Source: Ancistrus triradiatus
Lineage: Eukaryota > Chordata > Actinopteri > Siluriformes > Loricariidae
Direction of reading: 5' to 3'
Length of the DNA stretch: 64,000 nucleotides
Assembly (NCBI GenBank): GCA_025084515.1
Contig: JAJAGP010002216.1
Location: 62,001-126,000, forward strand
The translations under genes and the position numbers were made by a program. The notes beneath the pieces were generated by a model, which saw nothing but the letters and a program-made list of their open reading frames with translations, searched no databases and was not told the DNA's origin. Of this stretch, positions 31,727 through 42,975 are shown piece by piece; position 1 is the stretch's first letter; each line of letters opens with the position of its first letter.

Positions 31727-32180
31727 GTGGTTTGCTCAGTACTCGGTGCACTTGCTTAAACTTGTATAAGTTGAGCTATGTGACTCATTTCAGCCAAAAC
31801 TTGATTCGCGATTCAGTACACAGTGATTCCGTGATTCAGTGAACATCTTTGCTGTGTTTATCATGTTTTTCTTTATTTTTACATCTACAGTACAGTATTC
31901 TTAGTGCAAATACATCTCCATGGGTCATAAAAAGGTTAGTTGTAAGAGCCAAATGAAAGGAGCCCTCCAGAACACAGGCTGCAGTTAGCTTAGCAGCTGT
32001 TCTAGCGGCCCGAGTGCACCAATAGTGTTTTGTCTTTACTTTTCACTTTCAATCTACTACTCAGTAAATTTCTGGGGGACTGGAATGGATTAATTCAATT
32101 TACATTATTTCTAATGGGAAAAATTTGCTAGACAAGCCTTCTGGAGCGAATTGACCTCAAGAACTGATGTAACACTGTAC
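31597..32180 (+). mobile_element. MITE-H copy carrying an (ATT)n microsatellite
   Basis: Left end 'cggtaccttggttcccgacc', right end 'cttctggagcgaattgacct' to 'aacactgta'. The inner 'gttagcttagcagctg' and 'cttttcactttcaatctact' match the other copies. The (ATT)n run at about 31684-31727 lies near the left end. Confidence 0.65.
31684..31727. repeat. (ATT)n microsatellite
   Basis: About 14 uninterrupted ATT units. It gives an all-Tyr run in one frame, which is not a protein signal. Confidence 0.9.
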
Positions 32181-32384
32181 CAGGATCGATGAATACTACA
32201 TCTTCTACATCCTGTCTCTACATCCTACTGCCATCCCATAATAGCAAACAACAAGCCAGCAGCTAACTACATTGTTTATAATTAATTACATTGTCTAACT
32301 ACATTGCTTGTTTATATTTCTATTCTATTGTAGGCAGTTCTGTCAATTTACTTTGGCTTTTATTTCATTGCAGACAGTATGAAC

Positions 32385-32670
32385 CCATACCCATACCCTT
32401 TTCTTCCACAGTCATGTCTTTGTAATGTGAGCAGCATGTGGTTTTGCATGGTCACGTTGAAAAATGCTTGGACATCCCTTTAAAAGATGTCGTCTTGAAG
32501 GCGGCTTATCTTGCTCTAAAATTGCAATGCGCTTTTTCTTCACTAATGCTGGCATCACAGAAGTGTGAAATACCTTTGCCAATGGCAATGGCAGAAGCCC
32601 ATTAACCCAGAACCTCATTACTAGTCCTAAATATACTCCGTCCCAACTTGTTTTGGAATGTGTTGCAGGC
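32385..32670 (-). mobile_element. Tc1-like element fragment with catalytic-domain piece
   Basis: The minus-strand frame 32412-32618 contains 'LPLAKVFHTSVMPALVKKK' and 'FQRDHAKPHAAHI', the block around the second catalytic Asp of Tc1-type transposases (usual form FQ.DNA.PH.A). The flank 'ccgtcccaacttgttttgga' at about 32640 resembles terminal parts of the family at 62.2-63.5 kb. Only about 70 residues remain. Confidence 0.65.
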
Positions 32671-32854
32671 CTGAAATACAGGAATAGATGTTTTTAACAA
32701 ATGACCAGACAAAACATGAAATATCTTGGGTTCATACTCTCTTCAATTAAACAAGACACACTGTGTTGTGTTTTTGTTTGTTTGTTTTGCATTTTCCATA
32801 CCATCCCTAACTTTTTCTGGTTTGGGGTTGGAGTGTTTGGCAGGCTTTCATCAT

Positions 32855-32960
32855 ACATCCTGGTACAGAGCAACTTACAGTTTTGCTGAGCAGTTGATGG
32901 TTAAGGATTTTGCTCAAGGGTCCAAGAGTGGCACCTTGGTGAGTCTTGGATTTTAACTTT
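32855..32960 (-). mobile_element. SINE-A fragment
   Basis: 'tacagagcaacttacagttt', 'gattttgctcaagggtccaa' and 'gagtggcaccttggtgag' are in the reverse order of SINE-A; the head is lost. Confidence 0.55.
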
Positions 32961-32979
32961 CTTTTCTATCACTTTGTTT

Positions 32980-33160
32980 CTTACCAGAGGAGGATGGGTT
33001 CCCCTTTTAAGTCCTCTCAAGGTTTCCTTCTCTCGCCTGAGGGAGTTTTTCCTTGCCACTATCGCCTTAGGCTTGCTCAAAAGAGGCTCGGACTCGGATT
33101 TCTGTAAAGCTGCTTTGTGACAACACCCATTGTGAAAAGCCTTATACAAATAGCGGGTTA
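32980..33160 (+). mobile_element. L2/CR1-like LINE 3' end
   Basis: 'ccagaggaggatgggttccc', 'ctctcaaggtttccttctct', 'gagtttttccttgccactat', and a 3' end of 'gctttgtgacaacacccatt'. No coding part. It is next to SINE-A pieces on both sides (another fragment, 'ggggttaagggccttgttca', at 33173-33210). Confidence 0.7.
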
Positions 33161-33429
33161 AGTTAAGCAGTCGGGGTTAAGGGCCTTGTTCAAGAGCCCA
33201 ATAGCTTTGTAGCGAAAACTTCATGCCAAGCCAGAATCAGAATCAGACAAAGCAGAGCAAAGCAAATCACTGTATCACAAATCTCCATTTGACAGCATGT
33301 CTGAGTTTGCAAGTTATGCTGTAATGTTGATCCCACCAATGTTCAGGCTGTGTTTAAGAGTCTTGTCATGTCAGTGACCAACACCTTTAAGAAGAATCTT
33401 TATTCTTTTGTCTTGTTTGTACAAAGCCT

Positions 33430-33560
33430 TACCATTACTTACATTACATTTATATTTCAAACCATTTAAATTTTTTTTTTTTTACAAACCATTTGACTTA
33501 CAACACACAATCCAAGCAATTGTGGATTAAAGACCTTGCTCAGTGGCCCAGAAGTAGCAG
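33430..33560 (-). mobile_element. SINE-A fragment
   Basis: 'tccaagcaattgtggattaa' and 'gaccttgctcagtggccc' mark the SINE-A body in reverse; a poly(T) run at 33471-33483 interrupts the tail side. Confidence 0.6.
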
Positions 33561-33574
33561 TAGATGGGTCAACT

Positions 33575-33788
33575 TGGCATCCCCATGAAGCTGCCACATG
33601 CTGCCATTGCTCAAGTGTAAGGGGAGGACATACTAAATACTTGCCACTATAGCCCATAGAAGCAGTTTTTAATACAGCATACACATGTCCTGTTTTTGTG
33701 GTTGTATTCTAATAATAATCTAATACTACATGGTCCTCATATAGGTAAACTAATGGTGGCCCAAGACTTTTGCACAGCGCTGTATATA
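33575..33788 (-). mobile_element. Deleted Tc1-like element, family E
   Basis: 'aacttggcatccccatgaag', 'catgctgccattgctcaagt', and the terminus 'gacttttgcacagcgctgta'. It matches the 5.66-6.12 and 61.87-62.2 kb copies in the same orientation. No transposase motif. Confidence 0.6.
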
Positions 33789-34124
33789 CTTACTGTAGCT
33801 ATCGAAGCACTATAAACCACTAATCTGATCTCTCAGAAGGTCTACTGACCTAGAAAGTCTAAAGTCATCATATCTGTTTGAACCTTTGAGCCTCTTGAAG
33901 GGAGCTTTGGTTTGACGTAACTCAGGAGAGCTCCAGAACCTTCTTCTTCACAATGTTAGCTAGCAGGTCCTAGTTTCCTAAGACTTACATCTATTATAGA
34001 GAAATAGTGAGGTTGTTGGAAGTCTATGGAAGCAGGGGGTTGTATGGTGGCACTGGAGAAATTGTTGGTACCACATAACACCGGTGTCCTGTACAAGACC
34101 TCTGGTTACTGTGTTTGCTGTGTT
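33789..34124. other. No gene seen
   Basis: Unique sequence, no recognisable element. Confidence 0.4.
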
Positions 34125-34345
34125 TGGCATGCATTCACAGTTTGTGCTGGGTTTCCCCCCCAATGTCCAAACCTGACAGTAGGTGGATTGGCTACTCTAA
34201 ATTACTACTAGGTATGAATGAGTAAGTGAATGAGTCAGCGATTGGGTGAGTGTGTGCTACCCTGTGACAGATTTGCCTCCAGTGTTTCCAGGATAGTCCC
34301 CACACTCCCAATAACTCTAACCAGTATGAATAACTGAAGATGAAT
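34125..34345 (+). mobile_element. DANA/Mermaid-type SINE, diverged 3' part
   Basis: 'tgctgggtttcccccc', 'gattggctactctaaatta' and the closing 'gaagatgaatgaattga' follow the SINE order; the head is missing. Confidence 0.5.
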
Positions 34346-34644
34346 GAATTGACGCTCAGGCAGGGCTATTCATGTATAAATGGACATACACTGGAATTAA
34401 ATAACATAATAAGAAAAGTTCTTAAGTGCTTAAAATAGATTTTAAAGGCTTTTCAGATTCAGGCTTTTCACTGATTTCCCTCACCCCCTGCCAACCTGTC
34501 TTTCCCAGAGAAAGCAATCCCCCCTCCCCAGACACACACGCCTGTCTGCTCTTGAACATACTGTTTCTCTGGTTCCTCAAAGGTGTGACTAGATCTGAAA
34601 GGCTGAAATATGTCCATCCCGCCCACCCCGAGGAGCAGGAACAG

Positions 34645-34647
<3 letters not shown>

Positions 34648-34686
<39 letters not shown>
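34648..34686. repeat. (AG)n microsatellite
   Basis: About 18 GA units with one interruption near the end. The Arg/Glu run in frame is a by-product. Confidence 0.9.
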
Positions 34687-34688
<2 letters not shown>

Positions 34689-34689
34689 C

Positions 34690-35400
34690 GAGGTTGTTTA
34701 CCTGTAATTACCGTGTGGCTCGCTCTCCTACGTGGGCCTCCAGCCAGATTTGCTCTGCTTTTATGGGGATTCTGGGCTTTTCTTGTGGTCGTCGTGTTGC
34801 AATTAAAACTGTCTCCAAGCTTTGGGTGGCAAAGGCGCAGAGGCAGACACGGCTCAGAGGAACGTCTCCCTGCAGGCTATGGGAAAAGCATAGGAAAGGA
34901 AAAACACACTTAATTACGCTTGACAGGTATCTATTAAGGTGGATTTTTTGTCCAGACCTTGGAGGTCTTCACATAATTCAATGAAAATATACATACAGCA
35001 GTAATGCCCACAAGACCTGCAGGTTATAATTATTTCATAGTCGTGTCAGAGGGTTAGCTCGGAGAGCATCGGGGCTTATAAGGAGTAATCAATTTGCTTT
35101 CTTCTCAGGTGTGTGTTGCAACAGGTCGACGTGTTTTTCCAGCCCGACTTTGATGTGGAGTATGCCTCATGGCGCCTGCGATGGGAGACTGGGGTAAACT
35201 TGGACCTGACTTTCTTCCATTGTATCCAGAGGTGGGGAGATCACCGCACATCCAGCCAAAGACCATTACAATGGTCGTTTTGTATCCTCTGTCTCCATCT
35301 TCATCCGTCTGGAAATAAAAGACGACGTCACATTTATTTGGGAGGAATTATACCCGAGAGCTCTGACTTTCACCACAGCAGTCTCTAATGACAGACGAGC
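34690..35400. promoter_or_regulatory. Candidate regulatory block, repeat-poor
   Basis: Starts after the (AG)n run. No repeat is recognised. There are patches of 'cttaattacgcttgacag', 'ggttataattatttcat' and 'ggagtaatcaatttgc' with homeodomain-like TAAT cores, and GC-richer segments between. Overlapping frames at 34610-34984 have no domain. Regulatory function is inferred from composition alone. Confidence 0.35.
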
Positions 35401-35736
35401 CAGCGTTTGGCTGCCACACTTTGCCCCTATGTTTGCTTCTTAAAAGCTTGGGTAATTAGGCACATTTTTAAAGAAATGACAAAGTTTATGTTACCATCAT
35501 ACTTATGGCATGTTTGGCCGTAAGTTTTCTTTCTCCATCTGCCTTAGCCTGCTAGAGCAGCGCCATCTCATAACTGCCAGCTCCTCTGAAAAACTACAGA
35601 TGTTTCATATTGTAGTTCTAAATTGTTTTTTTTTTTTTTTAAAACAGTACAGAATTATTAGCCTTTTCTTCCCAACAGTGCCAATGCTGAGAGAATGCCC
35701 AGTTTATTTAACGTCACATCAGCATCAAAGGCTATA
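35401..35736. other. No gene seen
   Basis: AT-rich spacer; 'ttatttaacgtcacatcagc' at about 35704-35725 is a scrap of the Mermaid 3' end in reverse. Confidence 0.4.
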
Positions 35737-36392
35737 CAGTGGTACCTCGGTTCTTGTCTTTAATTCGTTCCAGAAGGCTTGTGGAGAACCGAAAACGACG
35801 AGTGATAGGGGAATAATGAGGAATGGTGTAAATTGAATTCATCTGAAAATCCACACTGTGTAAGGCATTATATGCATTAATGCAGTTGTATTTTATTGTA
35901 CAGGTGCTCCCTGATTTAAGGGGATATGTTCCGACAAATCCATCATAAGTTAAGTGTATCATGAACCGTTGAGTTTAATACATTAACCTACAGTTGTCCA
36001 AAATCATTAACATAAAGCTTATTTTATAATAAAGTGCTGAAAACTGAAAAAGTCCTGAGGACCCAGTCCTTGATTTCCTTTCGGTTGGGTGTAATTATTA
36101 ACCATTTTAGGACCCATGAAGACTTATTTGCATTAAGCATACAGTACTGTAGATGTAAAAATAAAGAAAAACACGATAAACAGTGCAGATCTTCACTGAG
36201 AAGGAGCTATTGTAAGACTGAATCACTGAATCACTGTGTACTGAATTGCGAATCGTGAATCATGAATCGTGAATCGAGTTTTGGCTGAAACGACTCATAC
36301 AAGTTTAAGCAAGTGAGAGTCAAAACTCGATTCACGATTCAACTTGAGAATCAAGTTTGACGAGTTCCGAGGTGATCGAGAACCATGGGATC
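35737..36392 (+). mobile_element. MITE-H copy
   Basis: Left end CAGTGGTACCTCGGTTCTTG after TA; inner 'cgttccagaaggcttgtgg', 'ctccctgatttaagggg' and 'gatgtaaaaataaagaaaa'; the right end 'gagttccgaggtgatcgag' has lost its last bases. The best match to the left terminal consensus in the window. Confidence 0.7.
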
Positions 36393-36539
36393 TCTATAGT
36401 TCCAACAGACACCAGTTTATATAAATAGACTAGTCAGGTGCCAATTTAGAGTAACCAATCACCAGTCAGTTGTCAGTTGAATTGATGGTGGTTCCACAGG
36501 GTGCGAGTCGATCCCTCGCTTAAGGGCAAGGAGTTCCAC

Positions 36540-36780
36540 CAGGCAGGACTTCCAAGAGTGTTTGGGTTTACTCCGGGTACCCCAGTTTCCTCCCATGTGC
36601 AAAGACTAATAATTAAGGTTAATTAAGGTGTTTCTAAATTGCCCTTAGTGTGTGTGTCTATGAGTGTGCGAGTGCGTGTTCCCTACGATTGATCAGTGCC
36701 CTATCTAGGGTTGTTCCTGCCTTGCACCCTGTGCCACCGACAATGTTCAGGATTAAGCAGGTAAGAAAATTAATGTTTAG
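36540..36780 (+). mobile_element. DANA/Mermaid-type SINE, 5' truncated
   Basis: 'tttactccgggtaccccagt', 'ttcctcccatgtgcaaagac', 'ctaaattgcccttagtgtgt', 'ggttgttcctgccttgcac' and the end 'aggattaagcaggtaagaaa'. The tRNA head is absent. Confidence 0.75.
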
Positions 36781-37800
36781 AAATCATCAATATTAATATT
36801 GCAGCCATAGACCAGTGGTTTGAAGACCTTGTGTTGTGCTTACATGCTGAAGGATTTGACTTTGAATTGGAAAGTATAGTCTAAAGTCCAATACACTACA
36901 AATTGGGGAACTCTTATAATGCTTACACTCTTACACTGCTGGAAACACGAACAGAATCTTACAAAGGATTTCACCGCAGCATCCTGTTAGTGAAAAAGGA
37001 GTTGATCTAAGTGTAAGGTTTGGAGTCTGGTCTGGTTTCCTTTATGTATGTGGCTACTAGAGCATAAGACAAGGCTAAGAAGCCGAAAAGCGTGCAAACG
37101 TCTTGTCCTTTTGAACCTTTCAGCCCTTTCGTTTGAGACATGAGTGTGAACCGTTGCCTGCTGATTCAAATGTACTCCGTGCCTCACCGTCAGATCAGCT
37201 TCAGATACATTGGCCTGCGCAACTTATATGCCCTATGTGTAATATAGGAAGAGTTCAACTCAGTTTCTGACTTCATGCATGTTCTGGGGCTGTCCCTTTA
37301 TCACTCATGTATTGCAGCTCATTGCAAAACCGTTTCTCTCATTTCTGCCCCCAAGGTTTCTTTTTTCTACCAAATCTTTCTCTTACAGTAGGGCGTTTTC
37401 TGTTTCTTTTTTTTTCTTAAAATATGGTTAGTCTGCTCATAAGAAACAGCGTTTCTGATTTGTTTTTTTGTTTCCCATGACACAAAATGTTAACTTCTAA
37501 TATGTGACTGGATTATGCAGGAGCTAATTAGGTTAACGTTGGTCCTGTGGGCACAGTGTGAAATAAAAAGTGAGTCGTGGGTGACTTTCTAATGCTTACT
37601 TGTATTAAGCTTGAGTTTCTCCCATCTTGACTTAAACTGTCAGTCTTGGGTGAGGGTTGCATAAGCTTTATCTGTGCCTTTTAAGGAGTAAACCTGTCTA
37701 ATAAAATAATGCTGAACTTACACCTAATTTTAACCTTAAACTGAACTTTAGTTAGCTGAATGAAACCACATTTTTTGTTTTATGGGGCCATCATAGCATT
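36781..37800. other. No gene seen
   Basis: Unique AT-rich sequence with T-rich runs near 37400; nothing recognisable. Confidence 0.45.
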
Positions 37801-37806
37801 TACAGC

Positions 37807-38560
37807 ATTTGTCCAGAGCTTCGTCTTCTTCTTCTTCTTTCGGCTTCTCTCTTTATCAGGGGTCACCACAGCGAGTTAAACGTTTCCACCTCACCCTGTC
37901 CTCCACGTCCTCTACTCTCACCCCAACTCCCTGCATATCTTCATTTACCACAACCAAATAACTCCTCTTTGGTCTCCCTCTCCGTCTCTTGCCTGGCCAG
38001 GCAGCTCCATCTTCAACATCCTCCTACCAATATATCCACTATCCCTCCTCTGCACATGTCCAAACCATCTCAGTCTTCCCTCTCGAATTTTGTCTCCCAA
38101 TTTCCAACCTGTGCTGTCCCTCTGATGATCTCATTCCTAATCCTGTCCACCCTAGACACTCCTAAAGAGAAGCTCAACATCTTAAGTTCTGCCACCTCCA
38201 GCTCTGCTTTCCTGTCTCTTTGTCAGTGCCACTGTCTCTAAGCCATACAAGGCTGGTCTCACTACTCTCTTATAAATCTTTCCTTTTTGCACTACTTATA
38301 AATCTTTCCTTTCCCTTTTGTCACACAGCACTCCTGACACTCTTCTCCACCCACTCCATCCTGCCTGTACTCTCTTCTTTACCTCCTTTCCGCACTCCAA
38401 ACCCCCATTTCCTTGGACAGTTGATCCCAAGTACCTGAACTCCTGGACCTTTGTGACCACTGATCCCTGTAGCCTGACTGTTCCACCTGCCTCCCTTTCA
38501 TTTTACACACACATGTATTCTGTCTTACTGTCCAGAGCAATTTCCAATTAAGCAGAAGGG
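37807..38560 (-). mobile_element. RTE-like LINE, 3' end of ORF and 3' terminus
   Basis: On the minus strand the sequence reads GDKIREGRLRWFGHVQRRDS and then 'YIGRRMLKMELPGQ' at about 37990-38100, the C-terminal end of reverse transcriptase in this LINE type. The 3' end finishes in (GAA)n, seen here as 'cttcttcttcttctttcggc' at 37826. The left part is 5' truncated near 38560. A duplicated 'cttataaatctttcct' at about 38270-38310 and several frame breaks show it is inactive. The plus-strand frames here are antisense shadows. Confidence 0.75.
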
Positions 38561-38699
38561 CCAGTAGCAGCTTGGTGAACATGGAATTTTAAATAAAAAA
38601 AATTAAGAATTTGTTCAGACTTTTAGCCACTAAGCCACCACTGTCCACCAAATGCCTCAATCCTTATCTGACCAACCAAGGGATCTTACTAACGGGCCT

Positions 38700-38880
38700 T
38701 GCAATGGGACCATGTAACCTAGGGTTTTAAGGTACCAGACTATGGACCAGCAGGTCCAGAGTTCAAATCATACCTCTGACTTCGCCAAGCTACCACAAGG
38801 CCTTAAGTATGACCCTTAACCCATGATTGTATCAGTTGTAAGCCCTTCTGGATAAGGGCATTGACTAAATGTAATGGCAG
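38700..38880 (+). mobile_element. SINE-A, diverged
   Basis: 'taacctagggttttaaggta', 'agagttcaaatcatacc', 'gccaagctaccac' and 'gataagggcattgactaaat' mark head, B box, body and tail. Confidence 0.7.
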
Positions 38881-39019
38881 TTTAGCAGAGCCTGGATTTG
38901 ATCTTCTGATCATTAATCCAGAGGCTTTATAGTTTATCTGGCACATCCCATCCCTGCTGAGTGCTACCATTGTTGGACAAGAAAGACACGTTTTAGGACA
39001 TCCAGGAGGACCCCTATTC

Positions 39020-39480
39020 TCCTTTCCTCTAAACGGACGTCTCTTATTAGAGAGATGGTGGAGAGTGGATTAGACACCAAACCCTCTGTCGGCGCCTGCT
39101 ATTTTTTTCCTCAAGTCAGGAGATTTCTGTCCCTGTAGGGACCACGAAGACCAGCAGCAGCATGTTGGAACGAGTTCCTCGCTGCCTCTTTGACGGTCTG
39201 CATAATAAGCATCTACGCGGGGAATCTCTCTAAGAAAGAGAGTTCCTGGTAAGTAGAGCAGGCGAGCTTCTCCGGAGACAGACCGAGACTCCAGCAGGAG
39301 AGGGGAAATCAAAAGTTAAATTATAAAAAGAAACAAAACAGCGGAGTCTTGCTGTTTTAATGATAATTTCAGGAACTGTTCAAAAGGAAGCTCGCACAAT
39401 CACATAACAAGGGACTGAGGCGGAAAGGCAGAATTATTTAATTACCTCCTACGAGTAATATTTATTTTTTTTATGTGGCC
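39020..39480. promoter_or_regulatory. Candidate regulatory block, repeat-poor
   Basis: GC-richer unique sequence with a short palindromic 'ctctctaagaaagagag' near 39225-39241 and a TAATTA near 39440. No ORF with a known domain. Enhancer role is a guess from composition. Confidence 0.3.
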
Positions 39481-40610
39481 TACTTTAATGGGGATCTCTT
39501 TATAGTCTAAATTGTTTATTATTTCCAGCTTTCTTTTATTTTTTTCCAGCCATTGTTTGAGAGAGAAATGAAAGTTATGCATTTAGGACATACAGTAAGA
39601 CTAGATAGCAGGCGATTACAGGTCAAATAAGGTTGAGTTCTGCTACAGAAGGGTCTTTTATGGAAATAGAAAGTATATTTGAGTTCATTGTATTAATCAA
39701 ACCTACAGTATAATCATCTCAAATTCAATAAGGCAAATCTTGAACGTACTATTACAGTTCAATCTGACTGAAGAAACATTTTGAGATGGGAGCATTAAGA
39801 TTTGACATCATAGCTAGACTACGATATTGTTATTTACAAGGACTGCAGTTCAGCGTTACCTCAATAAACTACATGATCAGAATTGCCAGAGAAAGTGTGT
39901 TTTTGAATAGTGGCCATCATGCATAGAACCTCATTATTTTGCAAGTTTCTCTCTGGCTGGTTTTTATTAAGCAATTCTTCAATTTTTATAAATGAGATCT
40001 CATGGTTTAACTCAGTAAACTAAAGCATTCTAAGCATTTCAAGACCCCATTAGGGTCATATGTGCTGTTCAGTTTTTATTACATGTGCAGTCTGAATGTA
40101 AAAATCCTCTACGGAGTGTATCCATTGCCTAGTATGTTACGGTAGTTAAATAATGCCATGCTTATGTCGATTCTTAACCTCAGTACTGAAAAGAACTAGC
40201 AATATAGAACACTAGCAATATGGTATACAGCTGGGAGACATATAGATGTCCAAACACACACACACTTGGATATTACTCTCTTTTTCAATAACACTATTAA
40301 TGTTTCATAATACTTAATGTATTAATGTTTCATAATAATGCAATGCCTACATTGACTGGAATTTAGTTTGTCACATAATCTTTTAAACTTGTTATTTTAA
40401 ATTATACAAGACATGAAAATGGCATAAACAACGATACTGGAACCCATGCCATTTTTACCACAGCCTTTGGATACAATATATGAGACCTGAACGTATCGTA
40501 ACACGTTTGAGATGAACAGGAACACTGACTGCAAAGACTTTTTTCACCGTCCATAAAATTATTGGCACCCTTGGTAAAAAATGGGTAATGCCTTTGTGTT
40601 TAATAAATGA
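39481..40610. other. No gene seen
   Basis: AT-rich. 'attaatgtttcataata' is directly repeated at 40296-40312 and 40321-40337. 'attattggcacccttggt' at 40558-40576 resembles a Tc1-type terminus without the rest of an element. Confidence 0.45.
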
Positions 40611-40611
40611 A

Positions 40612-41070
40612 GGAGTGGCTCCGTAAAAAGCATGGCCTAGCCAGTCTCCAGACCTCAACCCCGTAGAAAATTTGTGGAGGGAGTTGAAAGTCCGTGTTGC
40701 CCAGCGACAGCCCCCAAACATCACTGCTCTAGAGGAGATCTGCATGCAGGAATGGGCCAAAATACCAGCTACAGTGTGTGCCAACCTGGTGAAGACTTAC
40801 AGGAAACGTTTGACCTCTGTCATTGCCAACAGAGGTTATGTTACAAAGTATTGCGCTGAACTTTTGTTATTGACCAAATACTTATTTTCCACCATAATTT
40901 GCAAAAAAAAAATTTTTTTAATCCTACAATGTGATTTCCTGGATTTTGTTTCTCATTTTGTCTCTCATAGTTGAAGTGTAACTATGATGAAAATTACAGA
41001 CCTCTTTCATCATTCTAAGTAGGAGAACTTGCACAATCAGTGGCTGACTAAATACTTTTTGGCCCCACTG
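40612..41070 (+). mobile_element. Tc1-like transposon, 5' truncated copy with transposase C-terminus
   Basis: Same family as 25716-27227 but in the opposite orientation. The frame beginning 'AWPSQSPDLNPVENLWRELK' at about 40630 holds the third catalytic acid (the E of PVEN) and stays open to 40974, through 'LVKTYRKRLTSVIANRG'. The right end is 'aatactttttggccccactg' followed by TA. The N-terminal two thirds and the left terminus are missing. Confidence 0.8.
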
Positions 41071-41250
41071 TATATATATAATATATATATATATATTCAT
41101 TAAAAAAAACTCAGATAAAAATGTCCGATTTCTGCAAAACTGTAACAACAAAAAGCATGAGGGCAGAAAAGTGCTTCTTCTGCTACCCTATAAAAAGGCT
41201 CTCAGGGGCTACTTTTGGGTAGTGTACTTCTTGGTGAGATATTTACAGTT

Positions 41251-41436
41251 ACATTTACAGCATTTAGCAGACGCCCTTATCCAGAGCGACTTACAATTGG
41301 TACAGTCTTACAGTCCAAGCAATTGTGGATTAAGGGCCTTGCTCAAGGACCCGACAGTGGTACCCAGAGGTGGGATTTGAACCCTGGACCTTTTGGTCCA
41401 TAGTCCAATACCTTAACTGCACAGTCCTACCACAGA
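41251..41436 (-). mobile_element. SINE-A, near full length
   Basis: Left tail 'acatttacagcatttagcag', then 'cgcccttatccagagcgact', body 'gattaagggccttgctcaag', B box 'gggatttgaaccctgg' and head 'atagtccaataccttaac'. It has a small deletion in the body ('cagtggtacccagaggtg'). Confidence 0.85.
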
Positions 41437-41589
41437 CCTACTACTAGATCTGCCTTTACAATGTACTCGAAAACATTTGCCCAGTTGACATTATTAGACT
41501 GTGAGAAGCAGGATGGACATTTCAATGAATTGCCCACCATCTATTCTGTTCTACCCTAGCTGTTAGGAGGTGTTGGGAGCAGTGGTTCC

Positions 41590-42840
41590 ATGAGGGCATA
41601 CACACACACAAAGAACAGGTTCTGGGTGGCCCAGACAGACCAACAGTAGAGAGGATCGTTTGATCTGCTGCCAAGCACAAGCAGCTCCTGCAGTTTCGTT
41701 GTCCCCCATCTAGACTCAGGTTACACCACTACACACCCCTGTCTCTGCCCGGATCATTTCCAGGTGATAAGCAGAAGGAATTATTTTGTCACATCACCCA
41801 TTACATATCCTGCCATTAAGAGCTGGCCACCATCACCTTTGTTTGCAGTGGTGTCGTGAACAAGAAGCCTGGACTGCTATGGACTGGAACCGTATCATCT
41901 TTAGCAATGAATCCAGGTTCTGTTTGGGATTCGATGATGGTTAAGTTTGAGTATGGAGGCCTTGTGGTCAGCGCTTCAATTCTGCCTTTGCGGTGGAGCG
42001 ACATGCTGACTACTGGTGTGATGATCTGGGAGCCATCACATACCACAGTCGATCACCCCTAGCTGTGATACAAGGGACACTAAAAGATCAGCAATGTGTG
42101 CAGGACATCCTGTGGCCTCTCATGGCATGATTCAGTAGGATAATGCTCACCCACAGCAAGGTGTCATGGGTGGGATAGGGTGCAATGTCTCTGCCAGATT
42201 GCAACCACTGGCGGTTCTGTGTGTGGGGAGTTTGCGAGGGGGGCCAGTGTCCCTGTCACAATTAAATTAGGCGTGAATGACTTCACTTCTGTGAACCCAC
42301 GGCAACAAGGCAGTACACTAATGTGAACTAGAATGTAATCGGCCCCTCTAAGAAAACCACTGGCCCTAGACTGGACCCCCCAATTGAAATGGCCTAGAAC
42401 TGATTGCAACAAGTCAAGTCAAGTCAGATTTATTTCTATAGCGCTTTTTGCAATGGAGCATTGTCTCAAAGCAACTTTACAAGTTTAGATTATCTCCTAA
42501 TAACTACGTCCAATCCCAAATTGAGCAAGCCTAGGGCAACAGTGGCAAGGAAAAACTCCCTGAGTTATAGGAAGAAACCTTGGGAGGACCAAGACTCAAA
42601 AAGGGACCCAACCTCCTTGGGCAACACTTCCTTAGCCTGCCCCCTCGCCAGAGTTATCGCCAGTTGAGCATTTATGGGACCAGCTGGGACGCCAGCTTCA
42701 GCAACCTAGGAGTGTGCAGGTATCTACAGCCCCAGCTATAACATCTGTGGGGAAATATACCATACGGAACTTGTATCTCATCTTGCATCCAGGCTAGAGG
42801 TGGCCTAACAGGGTACTAGAGCCCCCTTTCAATTGTACAG
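41590..42840 (+). pseudogene. Tc1-like transposase pseudogene
   Basis: 'EAWTAMDWNRIIFSNESRF' (about 41865-41925) is the second catalytic block, but the expected Asp of SDES is Asn here, so a catalytic residue is lost. 'VWRPCGQRFN' follows after a stop. 'SPLAVIQGTLKDQQCVQDIL' comes next, and then the insertions. Past them, 'PAPSPELSPVEHLWDQLGRQ' (about 42645-42705) carries the last catalytic acid; the Trp before it is now a stop codon. With stops, frame changes and two inserts it is inactive. Confidence 0.75.
42405..42640 (-). mobile_element. LINE 3' tail inserted in the Tc1 remnant
   Basis: In reverse this is the end of the 15.5-16.44 kb LINE: 'gggtccctttttgagtcttg', 'gagtttttccttgccactgt', 'gctttgagacaatgctcc', and the terminal (TTGAC)n at the left ('caagtcaagtcaagtcag'). 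Only about 235 bp were inserted, a typical 5' truncation. Confidence 0.8.
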
Positions 42841-42975
42841 TTTTCCCCAATAAACTTATCCTATCCTATTCGCTCTAATATTGTAATCACTTTCATGTAT
42901 CATCACTACATTCACACATAAAGTTTCATTCAATTCCAACACCTCCTTCTTATTTTTTTTGTCAGTGAGTATATA

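Larger units (their letters stand above)
41500..42975 (+). mobile_element. Tc1-like transposon remnant with nested insertions
   Basis: The transposase is readable in pieces from about 41590 to 42840, and the right end 'gtcagtgagtatata' at about 42960 matches the type of terminus that begins TATACTCACTGAC. The left terminus is not recognisable. At 42160-42400 there is unrecognised sequence and at 42405-42640 a LINE 3' tail, both splitting the catalytic domain. Confidence 0.7.

Noticed and set aside
34426..34984. Frames through the (AG)n run giving Arg/Glu repeats
   Set aside because: The repeat keeps frames open by chance; no domain on either side.
37969..38551. Overlapping Ser/Pro-rich plus-strand frames
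   Set aside because: Antisense of an RTE-like LINE 3' end whose minus strand reads LRWFGHVQR.
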